Source: Colletotrichum lupini
Taxonomy: Eukaryota; Ascomycota; Sordariomycetes; Glomerellales; Glomerellaceae
Direction of reading: 5' to 3'
DNA length: 64,000 nt
Assembly: GCF_023278565.1 (NCBI RefSeq)
Contig: NC_064680.1
Location: forward strand, 1,426,001-1,490,000
Below the pieces are notes generated by a model, which worked only from the letters and a program-made list of their open reading frames with translations, had not been told where the DNA came from and made no database searches. Below are positions 49,398-62,973 of this stretch, in pieces. Both the position numbers and the translations under genes were made by a program. The first letter of the stretch is position 1; each line of letters starts with the position of its first letter.

Positions 49398-51549
49398 ATA
49401 TACTTTATATTTAATTTATAATAGAGGTTTAATACGTATATTTCGAGTCTTATATAATAATTAACAAAGAGTATTAAGTCTAAGATAACTTATTTTAAAA
49501 TATTAAAAGAGCGCGCTATTAAACCTCTTATGGGTACGTTAATATAAGTAACGGAATTTTCTACAGTTAACTAGTAATATAATACTAACTAAGCTTTATA
49601 AAATATATTTAAAGTTTATAAAAAAAGGATAAGATTAAAGGAGCTTATATTTAAAAAAGACTAGATTATTTTTTTAAATAAGCTATTTTTTAATAATACT
49701 TTTATAAAGCGTTCTTTATTATAAAGTATAATCTAAACCGTAGTATTAAAGTGCGCTTCTATTGAGTAAAGTTTTTAAAATTATATTAATATAAAATCCC
49801 TTAATATAAGTAACGTTCTAAAGCTTTAAATTATAAGTTCTTTTTTTTTTAAGTCTATCTAGGACGCCCTTTATAATACGAGTATTACGTATAATAATAA
49901 ATAGTATAATAATTCTTAATTTAATATAGTCTTTATTACTTAATAATACGTAGCTCTCGGGTTTAAATAAGCTTTTATTATTAATTAAATATATTATTTT
50001 ATAGCTATTTATTATTATACTCTAAAAAAGGGGGTAAGCGCTATTTATAGAGGTACTAAAAATTGCGTTTATTTCTAAGTCCTAACTCTTTATAAATATA
50101 GTAACTACGTAGCCCTTATTTTAGTTTATTAATAAGCTCGTCATAAGTTAATTAGAAGATTTTTTTAAAAACCTAGGTTTTTTAGGGGTTCTATCGTTCC
50201 TTAGCTAACTAACTTTCTTAAGCTTATTATAAAATAATTTTTATTTACCTAATTTAATAATAATAAGGACTTCTTTTATATAGCTCTTTAATATTTATAT
50301 TAATAACTTATTAACGTTTTAGTTTATAAGTACTTATTTTAATTTTTAATATATTATAGGGCGCTATAGGTATACGTAATTATAAAAATATATAACGTTA
50401 CCCTTATTATTTATATTATTAACTAAGTTAGAGCGTTTAATAAAAATAGAATAAGCTCCTCTTTAATTTAAAGGTTATTTAGTATATATATCCTAAGTTA
50501 CTAAACTAAATATATACGTAATCTTTTTAAAAGTCTTTATATACGTTTTAAAAGCTATTAATTTACTAAAAGTCTTATATATATATTAGCCCTATATAAA
50601 GTTAAGTCTAGACTTAACTATAACTAAAAAGTCGAGTACGGCGATCTCTTTACTAATTTTTAAAATATTATACGTTTTAGTTTAGAGGTAAATAGATTAT
50701 TACTCTTTATATTAATATTAGGGGTTAATTCTAGTCCTTATTTTATTAAGGGTTTATTAATATTCCTCTCGAACTATATTCCTTATTATTAATTTAGGGG
50801 GTATAAATTCTTATTTTAAATATTTAACGATTTATTATATACTAAACTTAGTACTATTCTTAATAGCTTTTTAAAATATATATTTATATAATATAGCTTT
50901 AATTAATTTTATTAATTACTAAATAAGGACTTTAATATACGTATTAATAATATAACGTTTATAAACTATAAGTTACTTATATTTAGTATTAAGCTCTTAT
51001 TATTTCTAAATATTCCTAAGTATATAGATCTTTTTTATAAGTATAATATAAGGATAGATTTATTTACGTAAAGTAGGTAGTATAGCTAGCTTTATAAAAA
51101 AAAACTTAGCTTAGTTTTATAAGTTACTTATACTTAAAAAAGTTAAAAAGTTCGTATTAGGAGTTATATTTAGAAACTATTAGTAGAAGATTTCTTAATT
51201 CTTTTAGTCGTTCTTAAACGCTTTATAACGGGCTTAATAAGCTCATAGTTCTTTTTTATTACGGGTTATTACTAATTATTTAAATTTAAAAAGTAAAATA
51301 AGCGCTATAGAGGGGTTAAGGAATATATTAGAATTTAGAGCGTTTAAGTCGACGTACTTTTAAACCCCGACGCCCTTACTTATAATACGAAGTATATTAA
51401 ACTATTTAATTTAATTATTATAGCTTATTAATTTAGCTTAAGCTAAAATAAGTATAAGTAAGTTAGTTATTTTAAAAAAAATCGTAAGAATTATATTAAT
51501 AAGTACGTTATCGTAGTATAGGGTCTTAACTAAGAGCTAAGCTTATAAT

Positions 51550-51726
51550 TATTATAAGTTATAGTACGTAGTAATAAGTATATAGAGTATAATAAAAGTA
51601 GCTTAATTATTAAAATAAAAGTAAATAAAAAGAAAAGGTTTATATATACGATATTTAAAATAGATACGTAATTTAGTACGTAACGGGCACTATGTGAGGT
51701 ACGATTACTATCCCTATTACGTAACA
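51550..51726 (+). repeat. 3' LTR (right) of the 43-51 kb element
   Basis: It is 177 bp, paired with 43469-43645 and followed by CTTAT. The rightmost 50 bases keep normal composition. Confidence 0.92.
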
Positions 51727-51731
51727 CTTAT

Positions 51732-52255
51732 CCTATATATAAATATTAGTTGTACCTGCGGTAATAGTAGTAAAATAGTGTGAGCACCTACAACCACCAA
51801 GATAACTGCTTCATTCCACGGCTACAAAGGCGAATCCTCGATAAACGCGTCCAACGCGTTCGGAGAACCTCTACGCCCGACCCTACCCACTACCTCAACG
51901 GTATGTTACTAAAGCCTACCTAGATTCAGCAACACAGGGCATTTAACTCCTATAGCGCAAAAGGCATAGTAACGAAGACCTCAAGTGAGTTTGTTTTTTA
52001 GAGCCTGGGAACCAAACATTTACATCACTTCCATTTAACGTGTTTAAGAAACGAAACATATAACTTTTATAAGCAAAATACCGCTATAGACGATGATCCA
52101 GATAGCCATACTTTCATTCTACGTCCCCAACACGCATCCGAGACCTTGGAGCGATAGCCCGTTGAACAGACTAATGACCGGGGCCTTTTTTAACCCTCCC
52201 CGTTCAGCAATGTGGTTACTTATGGCGGGCTACCAGTCTTTATCCATTCGCCAGC
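51732..52255. other. Spacer between LTR element and oxidoreductase gene
   Basis: This is normal-composition DNA holding the 3' side of the minus-strand oxidoreductase. No supported coding frame or structural RNA is seen. Confidence 0.5.
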
Positions 52256-54042
52256 TCAAACCGCGTTCAAAGACGCCAAAGGCTCCGTCAGACCGAGCTT
52301 AGCTGCCTTGATGGATGCCTCTGTGAGTAAGGGCTCGTCAAGCGGAGTCGCCAGGTCCACGTCTGTAGCACTGCTGGCATCACTCGCAGTCTCGAAAGGT
52401 CTGTACAGAGCCTCGGCAATGTGGGCCTTGGCCAGTCCATCGGCTAAAGGAAAGAAGAAAGGTCAGTTCGCTACGTCTCGAAATCAGGGCAAAATCATGA
52501 AGTGAACATACCTCCGTAAGCGAGCTCGACGGGGACGGTAGAGTCAAGACCCCGCGTTCTCCTGATGTGGGAGATGTAAGCGGCGCTCATGATGTAGGCG
52601 GGGATAGCGTGGTCCGCCAAGTTGGAGGTGAGCTCGGGAAGAGTTCTTTTGTCGTGGAGGAAGTCCACAGCCTCCCACAAGATTCCGCGCTTGACGTTCT
52701 CGGAATAGATGCCGGGCATAGCGGTGTTGTAACGGCGGTCGAGGTCGGCGACGGTGAAGGTCTTCAGGGGGGCCTCGTCGCCGGTGATGTCGTGGTTGCG
52801 GAAGACGTGGACCTCGAAGTGGTTGTCGGTGCCGATCTCGCCGGTGCTGGGCTTGGAGCGGTCGTGCTTGTCGTTGGCCTGACGGGAGTCGATAACGATG
52901 GTCTGCAGAGGGCCGCTGCGGATTTCATGGGCCTCATGCTTGACTCTTCCGTTGCCCTTGTACAGGTCAGCGCCAGGCTGCAGCCAGCTGCGGCGGGAAA
53001 AGCCATTGTGAAGGAGGTTGATCTGGGCGATAGCGATGGCGTGACCCCCGCGAGAGAAGGTGACTTGGATGGAAGCGTCGATCTCTCCCATGTCGGCCAT
53101 GAGCTTCATCAGCTCCTCATCGGTGTACTTCTTCCACTTGGCGTACTCCTCCTTTCCAAAGATGTGGTCGTAGTCGTCCTCGTTCAAGGTGGTAACGAAA
53201 CCAGCGGGGAGTACAAAACTGCTGGAAATCTCCATCTTGTCGGGGCGCTTGGTGTCGGACCAGCCGGATCGCATAAAGTTGTAAATCATGTCAAAGAAAT
53301 GGTAGCCGCTGTGAGAGACCTTGCCGTAGCCTGTACGGTAAGGGTGGTACGGCTCGTCCACGATCTCTGAAGGCATGCGCCATTTACCATCGCAATGTGT
53401 TGAGATGATGTTCGTAACGGGACATCTGGTCTTCTCCTGAATCTCCTTGATCATGTCGAAGGTGCAGTAGAATCCAGGGTGGTAGCGGCGATGGCTGTTC
53501 ATCTGGAAGAATGTTGGCTTCTGGCCTTGAGCGATCTGACGCTTTCGGAGCTCTTCGTAGGCATCAGCAAGATCCTGGTAGTCCTCGGCAATTCCGAAGG
53601 CTGCATCGAAGTCGGTAACTGCGCCGTTCCTAGTCGAGATAGGCTTGTCCATGATGATGTTCAAACCTGCGGAAACAGCCCAAAGACCATATGACTTATG
53701 GGCAAGAGGCTCGGTGCTGATGACCGCGCAGGTCACTCCAGTCCGCGCCACAACTTCGTTCAGGCGCGCGGCGACGTCGGCAGGCATGGGTCCGTCGTAG
53801 GCCGGGACCAGAACCAGTTCCGCATCCGGAGCCATTCCCTTGGTGAACAAGAGGTCTTCCACTCTGTCCTTGCATCGCTCGATATCGACAACAACTTTGA
53901 GATAGGCCCTGCCCTCTTCGCGGAGAGTCTTGAGATGGGGAATATAAGTTCTCTTGGCGTGAGCGCCAGCACCGACCAGAAGGAACTTCTCCATGGCAGG
54001 CTCGGGAGCTGCCGCGTTTTCAATTGAGTTGGTGGCCGTCAT
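52256..54042 (-). CDS. Gfo/Idh/MocA-type NAD(P)-dependent oxidoreductase
   Basis: This enzyme type oxidises or reduces sugars and related compounds with a Rossmann-bound NAD(P). Exons 54042-52512 and 52443-52256 (minus) give 572 aa; the C-terminal exon is needed because the first frame otherwise stops just after a GTATGT donor. An Ala/Pro-rich start is followed by the nucleotide-binding FLLVGAGAHAKRTYIPHL, VVVDIERCKD, AVISTEPLAHKSYGLWAVSAGLNIIMDKPIS (the dehydrogenase Lys-Pro motif), and FQMNSHRRYHPGF and HSGYHFFDMIYNF in the catalytic half. It is longer than simple family members because of the extended C-terminus, which is Ala/Leu-rich and unassigned. It sits with an SDR in a 5-kb island between two retrotransposons. 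Substrate unknown. Confidence 0.9.
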
Positions 54043-55386
54043 CTTGAATTGTGTTGTGATGTACTACACTACAATAAATGTTTGTGAGTCTAATCTGAAG
54101 GCCAACCTGACGAAGCTGTGCAAAGAATGATAGGAATGAATCTCAGAACAAACATGTAATTCGGTCGAAGACAGCGAGCTTCCTTTATCGAAGTTGGAGA
54201 TGGCTCAGGGCAACTGACTTGAGTGTTCACCCAGTCTCCGATATTCTCAATCTTCGTGCAAGAGTCCCGAATGAATGACTTCTGCTGAGATGTTTTGGCA
54301 AGCAAACATAATCATCAGTTCAGTGCCAAGAATCCGTTGGTAAGGCTACATGTATGATGGCAAGACAGTCGGTGTTCCTTAGTCCCTCATGCCACTCTAG
54401 AGGGTCTTGCCTGTCAGCATTAGAGTTGAGCCGTAGGCAACTCGAACGGGCCACAGCTTCAATCTTCGTGAAAAATCGAACCGTTGTCACCATCGACTAT
54501 TCGACCATTTCCATTGGCCAATTGCATCATCACTCAAAGCAACTGCCAAGTGTAGTTTGGAATGGTAAGCCTTAACTAGCATGCCAAAATGCTTCTACAT
54601 GGAACAAGCTGAGAGTAAACGACCGGTCAAAATAAGCACGTCGATATTGGCACAGGCAATTACCTAATTCAGGGGTGCCCTTGAGACGCATCTATGCTGG
54701 TAAGCAAGTGATTATGTGTATTGAACACACTTATGCTTCATATGTGCATACATCTAAGCAAAAAGGTGGAGCACAGGCGATCGGAAAATTTAACTTCTTG
54801 CTTAGTTTGAGTCTTTGCGTAAGCAGTTACTTTTGGATTATCTCGCTAATAGCACAATGTTCAGACCCTTTGCGATGTAGCGATACGACCAGCAAGGCTT
54901 AGTGAACTTGAACTTTCTCAGGTAAGGTAAGGTAGGTAACAGCCATGTAACATGCTACGCGCTAAATTTAGTTGGGTTCACAGCACCGTTAACCGTAACG
55001 CAGAGGGATCCCCCAATACTACGGTATACATGGAGGCAACAACACCAACATGAAGTTTAGTTATCTCGTTAGTATGGCTTGGTAAAAGCTTTTGCACATG
55101 AGTCCTTCCCCAATGGATTCAGTCACAGGTTTTAGGGCTACCCGACAACCAATAGAAGAGTTATACAGCTATTCTCAAAACTCCGAGTTTTCGAATAGCT
55201 CAGAATGTCACGATAGACATGGAAATACGGTGTCAAAGGGTGATTATGATCATACAATGACAGCAGGGAGTGGGATAAAACAGTAGAAAAGTGTTATTGA
55301 TCTCGTCTATGGACACTTTCCCGGCGATTTTGACCCTTTGGTCAAACAGAATAGATGATTTTAGCCACAGAATGCCTACATCGCAT
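54043..55386. other. Intergenic region upstream of the oxidoreductase
   Basis: About 1.3 kb of normal composition with only short unsupported frames. It should contain the oxidoreductase promoter on the left and the SDR terminator on the right. A short repeat of GGTAA units occurs near 54921-54937. Confidence 0.5.
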
Positions 55387-56357
55387 TCACCACGGAAGCT
55401 CCTTGTGATCATAGGTGCGGAATGCAGCTGCAGTCTCCCGGGTCGCTTGATCAATCTGCTCAACAGTTAGTTTCGAGCAATGCAGCTCGTATAACCATCC
55501 GAGCATGCATACCTCAGTGAGAATGGAGTCCGTCGCCTCAGCGACAGAGACAGGGGCCTCCTTTTTTCCGAACCTGACCGCAGCAGCGTTGCCCATCTCC
55601 GTTTGCATCCACCTTTTCACCCCGCAAAGACATTCATTAGCGATCATTATCGAACGGTATGCAAAGCAGAAGATGAGGAGGGGAGAAAGAGAGAAGTGAC
55701 GGCTTACCCTGGGTGCAGAGCAAGGGCGATTAGACTTTCGTTCTCTCTCCCAATCCTGCGGACCATGAAGTTGACCGCGGCCTTGGAGGAGCCGTAGGCC
55801 GCGCAGGGCGAGGCATACCGAGGGACCTCGCCCAAACTCCCGGCAATACTCGAGATCACGACAAACTTTGGTGTCGACGATCTCGCTAAGAGGCGCCACG
55901 TAGCCTGGAATAGAAGCAAGGGCGCAACGGCGTTTACAGTGAAGCAGTCGAGGACGTCTTCAATTGGTGTCTCCGCAGCCGGGGTAGGGGCCTTGCTGAT
56001 GCCCGCGTTGGCGATTACCACGTCGATCGTATCCACTCCATGATCGTGGACTAGTTTCTCAATCGCAAGCGAGGCGTCCTTCGGGGAACGGCTGTCGATT
56101 GCGATGGTGATTAGTCTGCTTCCGGAGTGGGTACGAAAGCTGAGCAAATCGGAGGCCTGGTCTTGAGAGCGCGTTGCGGCAATGACTGTGGTGTTGGGCC
56201 GTTGGAGGAGCGCCTCGGCGAGGCCGCGACCGAGGCCTGCTCAGTTGATGCCCAGTCAGATCCAGGTGTACCGAATGGGGCTTTTTGGGAAAGTAAATTT
56301 GATGAGGCACGTACCGCGACCCGCTCCAGTGATCAAGTATGTGGCGCTTTCTGACAT
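55387..56357 (-). CDS. Short-chain dehydrogenase/reductase (sniffer/CsgA-like SDR)
   Basis: This is a classical SDR with a Rossmann fold; the substrate is unknown. Exons 56357-56315, 56236-55708, 55612-55513 and 55455-55387 (minus) give 246 aa, the usual length for the family. Motifs: YLITGAGRGLGRGLAEALL spanning intron 1, VIAATRSQ, IDVVIANAGIS, VVISSIAGSLG with catalytic Ser, AAYGSSKAAVNFMVRRI with YxxxK, and LALHPGWMQTEMGN spanning intron 2. Phases agree at all three junctions. The start at MSESATYL is the only in-frame Met that leaves the glycine motif intact. A Gypsy element begins 256 bp upstream of the ATG, so the promoter region is short. Confidence 0.92.
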
Positions 56358-56612
56358 GGCTTGGGATAACTTCGGAGAGTGATGAAAAGTCCGTTCACGG
56401 TCTTGGGAACCGGGAAGATGTCCGTATAATGGCGGTGTGATCTTAAATATGTATTTCGAGGCAGTCTCTTTATAACAGGGGGCGATATGATGACATGCTG
56501 TTGTGCATAAGCTGAGTTTAGATCGCTTTTGCCCCAGGTCAGCATGTACTATGCTTCGAGATGCCATATTGGAAGCGGTAAGCATAGCTGAGGCAATCTT
56601 CTGCTCGGGCTA

Positions 56613-56821
56613 TGTTAATAGGTATGTGACACAGGGAAGAAGCTTATAGAGGCTAACTACTATTAGGGTTTAAAAGATAAATTACTAAAATCTACCTTTT
56701 TTTTAAAGTATATTACTAGCGCTCTATATATACCTAAGCTATTTTTTTATTACTTAATCCCCCTCTTTATACTCCCTAAGCTATCCCTTAATTAATAAGG
56801 CTTAATTAATAAGGTTTAATA
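56613..56821 (-). repeat. LTR at the left end of the Gypsy element
   Basis: It is 209 bp, starts TGTTAATAGG and pairs with 62974-63181. The outer 25 bases are unmutated; the inner end is AT-only where the partner keeps GC, showing RIP transitions. Confidence 0.92.
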
Positions 56822-59800
56822 AAGTACTCCCTCCCCTAGGCTTTATTTTAAAACTTATTTATAGTTTATATATATTATATTAATTTTTTATTTAAGAAGT
56901 CCTTAAATATATAATACGAGGGCAGGTATAAATAGCGCTTATTAACTTAAATATAGACCCCTTATTTTAAATAATAGCTTTATAATTCTATATTTAAGTT
57001 ACTCTTATTTATAAGCCGTCTTTATAATTATTAGTACTTAGGTAGTTATTACCTTATTTTTATTTATTAATATTAACCCCCTTTTAAACTACTATAATTC
57101 TAAATTCCTTTTTTTTTTTTTTATAATTATCTTTTTTATATATAGTCTTTTACTTTTATTAGTATTTACGTTACTCTTTTATTACGTAAATATTATAGTT
57201 AATAAATATTTCTTAGATCCTTATTTTCGTATACTTCCCGCGCCTAAATAAGCTTTTTATAAAGTCGTTCCGTATTCGTTATTAACTTATTTTAATATAA
57301 ATATAGCTCTTAATTACGGAGTTATTATTATTAATAATAGAACGGTTATTAGTACTATAAGTACGCTTAGTAATAGTAATAATAATAGTCTACTTAAGAA
57401 GCTTAATATCCCCTTTATTTACCCTAATTTTATATATATATTACTACTTATATACTACTTATATTAACTATTATAAACTTTTATTAAAAAAAAGAAAAAG
57501 GCGAATATTAAGAAAATCGGGGTTAGCTAAGTGCGCTCGCTCCCTTACTCTACTTATATTATATATAAAGTACTTAATTTAAAAACCGAGTATTATAATT
57601 AGCTAAGTTAGTAATTTATAGCCCCTAATTCGTTCTTTTATTTAATACTTTTTTAAAATTTAGTATACGTTATATTAAGTATACTACGTAGAATTATTTT
57701 TATAAAAATATAATAAGTACTTAGCACGGTTATTATTCTATTACTTCTTTTACGTATTATATTAATAATATCTTAGGTCCCTAAGTTTATAGAATTTATA
57801 GTCCGAACTTTATAAAGTACCGCTCTTATTTTAAATAATAACGTTTATAATTCGGAAGTTTATTATTTTATTATTATTTTATTATTACTATTACTTAGGT
57901 TATTAATATTATTTTATAGTTTTAGTAAACTTATTAAATCGTTATTAGTAATACGTAAAGGGCGTTTAAGCGCGCTAGTAAGGAGGCTTACTTAACCCCC
58001 GTTATTAATAATAATAATAATAAAATAATTATAAGCTCTTTTTATACTACGTCTTTATTTTATAACGACGCTATAATTACGCTACTTTATATTATTTATA
58101 ACAAGGTGCGCTATTTAAATAATATTTTAGTTAATATATAGTTACCCTACTTATGCTCTATATTTATAGCTAATTATTTATAAATTCGTTAATAATAAAG
58201 AGATTATTTCTTTTATAATAACCTCTAGAATAATAGTTAGAATAGCCCTTTTATATATAAAAATAATTCTTTTATAAATAAGAGCGGTCCTCTCGTACGT
58301 TATAAAGATTAAGGAAATAGTTTATAATTAGTACGTTTACGCTACTTAGTTATAACTATATAGCCCCTTTTTTTTTATTAATAGCTAGTTCGCTATATTA
58401 TTAAGCTTATTAAAAACTAAAGTGCGCTACTTAATTAAAACTCGTTCTTTATATATACTAATTAATACTACGTTTTTAATATACTTAGCTAGCTCTTACG
58501 TATTTTCGTCGCTATTATATTCCTTTAAGTATTTTAAACTTAATAAAGATTTTTATAAATAGGAGGTTTGTAAATCCCTGGGCTATGAGGGTCGTCCTCG
58601 TAGTAATATAAATACTATACTTCATAAATCGGTTTATTATAATAAGTACTACGTCGTAAGGGCACTTCCTAATTAGCGTAGTTAATATAAGTAAGCCCGT
58701 AATAAAGTCTAGTAATATTTTTTACTATACCCTAACTAGGGTAAATAGGGGGCGTAATAAGCTATATAGTTTATAATAATAAGGCTTTATCCGCTAGTAT
58801 ATTATATAAGTATTAATATAACTTTTTATATCCCTACTTATTCTATCTTAATAATAATAGCGTTTTAATAATATTATTATTTATTTTATATTATAATATC
58901 CTATTATAAGTATATTATAATATATTTTAATAACCTCTCTCTTTAGCCCTCTATATAATAATATATAGGCGCGGCAATTATAATATAATAGCCTTTTTAA
59001 GTTATATACTTAGCTTTATTATTATTATTTTTTAACTAAATAAGGCTATTAGTTCTTTTTAATTTACTACTTATTTTTTATAAAAGCGTCCTCTTATTAA
59101 GTAGCCCGTAATTAATTTATTATTAATAACCCCTTTTTATTAATTATTATTTTAAGTACTCTTATTATATTAAAGTCTTATAAAATAAGTAGTTCGTAAT
59201 TTATAGTTTTAGTAATAGGCTTAAATAGCTCTCTAAATATTACATTATAATTCTAATACCCTAGGCTTATAGCCCCGTTATATTTCTTAAAGTACTCCTC
59301 GGAGTTCTTTTAAGCCGGAGTTTTTAACCTTCTTTACTTATTTCTTTATATTATTACTAAGTCTATTTTTAAAATACTTATTATCCTTTTTATTTAAGAG
59401 CTACTCCCGCGGCTTATTTTTATATATTTAATTATTATAACTTTAAGGGGCTTTTATATATTTTTAATATTATAAAGGTCTTCTCTTATTTTTAATAATA
59501 ACTCTTTTACTTTACTATTATTATTATTTTTATTATAATTAGGTTTTTATAATAGCTTATTCGCTAGGTTCTTTATACTTAGCTTAAACCTAATTTAAAT
59601 ATTAAACGCTACGAGTTCGTTTAGTTAATATAACTATTTCCCGTTTAGTCTCTTTTTTATATTTAAGAATTATAAATTAAAATAATTTATAAATACTACG
59701 ACCTAATCTTAGCTATAGGTAAGGTAATATTACTAATTCTTTAATATATTTATAATAGCTAATAGCTCCGTATTTTTTATATTATAGCGGCTCTCCGTAT

Positions 59801-60249
59801 TTATTAATTTCTTTAATTTATAAATAATTAAGTACTAATTACCCTTAAATAATTATATAATTACTAAGTTAATAGCTTAAGTTAAAGTATCTATTTATAA
59901 TTATATAAGTAGGGTAGGGTCGAAATATTATAGTATTAGTACGTTAGTAAATACTATTAGTAGCCTTTTAAACGACTTTATAATAAGTATTAGTAGCTCT
60001 AATTATCCCGGTTTTGCCTTCCTTAATAAGTCTATTAAAAGTACCGTTATCTTAGTATAGTTATTAATAAATTTATAATAGAACCCTATAAATTTAAAAA
60101 ACGTCTATATATTTTTAATACTCCTTGGAAATAATTAATTTACTATAGCTTTAGTGCGCGCGGGTTCTATTTTTATACTTTTATTAAATACGATATATTT
60201 TAAAAATCCTATATATAATATATAAAACTTATATTTATTATTATTTAGA

Positions 60250-60560
60250 TATAGGTTTTATTACTATAGTTTTTATAATACGCTACGTACGTACTCTTTA
60301 TATACTATATAGTTATTATTATATATTAGGATATTATCTAGGTATATAATATAAATAGTATTAACTAAGCTACTTAAAACGTTATCAATATACGCTTAGA
60401 AAGTTATGGGCGCGTTAGTTAGCTTAAAAAGTATAACTAAGTACTTAAACTATTTATATTTAGTACGAAAAGCTATTTTTTATTTATTACCCTTAGCTAT
60501 ATATATATAATAATACGCGTTTTTAAAATTTAGTTTTATAAAAATAGAGGTATTAAATAG
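60250..60560 (-). pseudogene. Degenerate Gypsy reverse transcriptase core
   Basis: Minus-strand reading through stops shows the consecutive Ty3/Gypsy core motifs: AFRT, FEYLV-like, FGLTNAP-like, then YLDN in place of YLDD and a following HKEHV-like segment. Substitutions are those expected from C-to-T changes on either strand. Confidence 0.85.
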
Positions 60561-62973
60561 TCTATTTAATATTTTTTTAATTAATAGTAGTAGCGTTTTA
60601 TCTTTTTATATAATTTTATTAATCGCTTTATAGTTAATATAAAGTTATAGCTCTCTTTTTTTCTTAAATATAAAAAAGATAAGTACTCTTACTAGGCTTA
60701 TAAAGGGGTATATCTAGCCCCTAACCTCTACTTTTATTAAATAGTTATATAAGATCTCGAGCTTATAATTTAATAATAAGTAAATAGGTCCCTAGGGAAT
60801 AGGCGCCGCGTTATTTAGCTTAATATAGTAGTTATATAGTACTCTATTTAGTAGTAAGATAGCCTTCTCTTTTAAAAATAAGTTATTAAAGTCTTAATAA
60901 CGTAGCTTTTAATCCTTAGCTACGCTTATTAGTACTATATTACTATTTATAGCTAGGTTAATTATAATATACGTAAATATTACTAAAACTAAGTTATTTA
61001 GTAGCCCCTTTTTTAGGGTATCTAAGTAAATATATCGTTTATAAATTAAATATTATTACTTTTTTTATTTTTAATTAATTAGCGAGTTAATATTTTCTAA
61101 TTAAGGGAAACTAAGGATAAGCGTAAGTATTATAATATTAGTTATTACGAAGCGATATAGCTATATCTCCGTTACGTAGTTATTATTAACAATTCGAAGC
61201 TATAAGTAATAGCTTTTTAGTATTTTTATTTATTTACTCTTTATATTTATTAGTTATAATAATAGGTAAATTCGTAAATTAATATTAAAACTATTAAATA
61301 GCCCGATATTAACTACGTTCCTTTTTATTTTTAAATCGATAAGGGCGCTTAGCTTCTCTTATATATAGTTTAAATATATATAAGTTAAGATATCTAAGCA
61401 CTACTTTTATTAATTATTAATTACTCTTTTTATTAAGATAGTATTTAAGCTTATTATTAGTCCGCGCTACTTAGCTAGGGTAAGGTTTAATTAATAGCTA
61501 GCGGCTTTATACCCCTTTTAATTATATTTATAATATATAATACTTAGGTAGTTATTAATCAAGTACTTAGTTTTATTATAATTATAATACTACTAATACT
61601 ACTCCTATAATTATAAATAATCTCTTATAATATAACTAATCTTTTTATAATTATAATATATAATATCCTTATTAAGTAAGTTATAGCATATTCTTTATAT
61701 ATTTAACTTATTAATACCCCGGTATTTTCTTATTAACTCGTTTAAATTTAAATTAAAATATTACTTAGGGAACGTTTATAAGCTCTTTATTAATAATAAG
61801 GATTATTTAATACGTCTTATTAATAATATTAATTATAAATAAGTTTATAAAAGTTCTATTTATAATATTATTACGAAGTATAGTTCGGGCTATAACTTAC
61901 TTATTAATATAAAGATTTTCTATTTTTTTATTAAGATATATTTTAATTCTATCTCGAGCTTATTAATATAATCAACGAACTTATTAACTTTCTTTTTTTT
62001 AATTTTATAAAGTATTATTTAGTTATATACTCGCTACTATTCTTTAATCAGCGGGATTAAATAGGTTATTTTATAAAAAGGTCTTTAGTTCTTTTTATAT
62101 AACTTAGTTTATTATAAACCCGGGGGTCCTTTAGTAATTGAAAATATAGTATATTTAAAAAGTCTTTATATTATTATTTAGGTAGCTAACTATATATACT
62201 ACTTTATTATAGTTTATTTTTATTTATTAAGTTTATAAGTTAAAGTAATAGTAATAGTTAAAAAAAAAGCTTCATAAATCTTATACTAATTTATTAATAT
62301 ATAATAAGTTAAGGAGGGATAATAGTTTAAATATAAACGTTTTACTTACAATACTTACTTAAGTTAAGAGGGAGTTAATAAATAGGGGCTTAGGTAATAT
62401 AAACTTATTATTTTATTATTACTTAAGTAGCGCTTTAAGTACGGCTTTATTTATTAAACTATCCTTAGTCTGGGGGTTTATATTCTTATTTATATTAAAA
62501 CTAACGTTTAAAGTTATTATTATTAAAACCGTAGCCCTTAGTATAAAGGCTAGGCTATTCGAGGAGCTCTATAAGCGTTCTAAATTTACTTATTTTTTAT
62601 ATAGGCGCTCTTTATATATTATAATAAGGATTTCTTTTTTTAATTATTATTTTTATTTTTATAATTTCATTAGCTTATTACTTATTATTTAGTTTAAGTA
62701 TTAATAAGTAAAGGTAAAAGGTTTGCTATTTTATTTAAAATTCGTTAATATTCTTAGTAATATAGTCCTTTTATATTATTACTATATTATTCGTTTTATT
62801 ATACTTCGTTCTTATATTATTTATTAAAAAAAAAGCGACTTTAGGGGGTTTAATAAAAAAAAGTCGTTTTTTTATTATTATTATAATACTAATTATACTT
62901 TCTTATTATGTCTCGTTCCTATTAATATTTTAAGTTTCTAGCTTAGTCTCTTTTATAAATAAAGATTTTAAAT

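Larger units (their letters stand above)
43469..51726. mobile_element. Complete RIP-degraded LTR element of unrecognised superfamily (8.26 kb)
   Basis: Two 177-bp LTRs (43469-43645 and 51550-51726) begin TGTCAC/TATTAT and end ATA/ACA, flanked by the target-site duplication CTTAT (43464-43468 and 51727-51731). The interior is heavily RIP-mutated. Plus-strand frames with spaced stops run through much of it, for example about 46380-46860 and 50420-51530, suggesting long former coding sequence, but I recognised neither a Copia nor a Gypsy reverse transcriptase or integrase by eye. It contains two unmutated inserts (48655-49141 and 49290-49397) that arrived later or escaped RIP. With short LTRs and no legible pol it could be a non-autonomous large-retrotransposon derivative or carry unusual cargo. 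Confidence 0.88.

Noticed and set aside
52567..53370. 267-codon plus frame opposite the Gfo/Idh/MocA gene
   Set aside because: Val/Gly-rich antisense shadow of a well-conserved enzyme.
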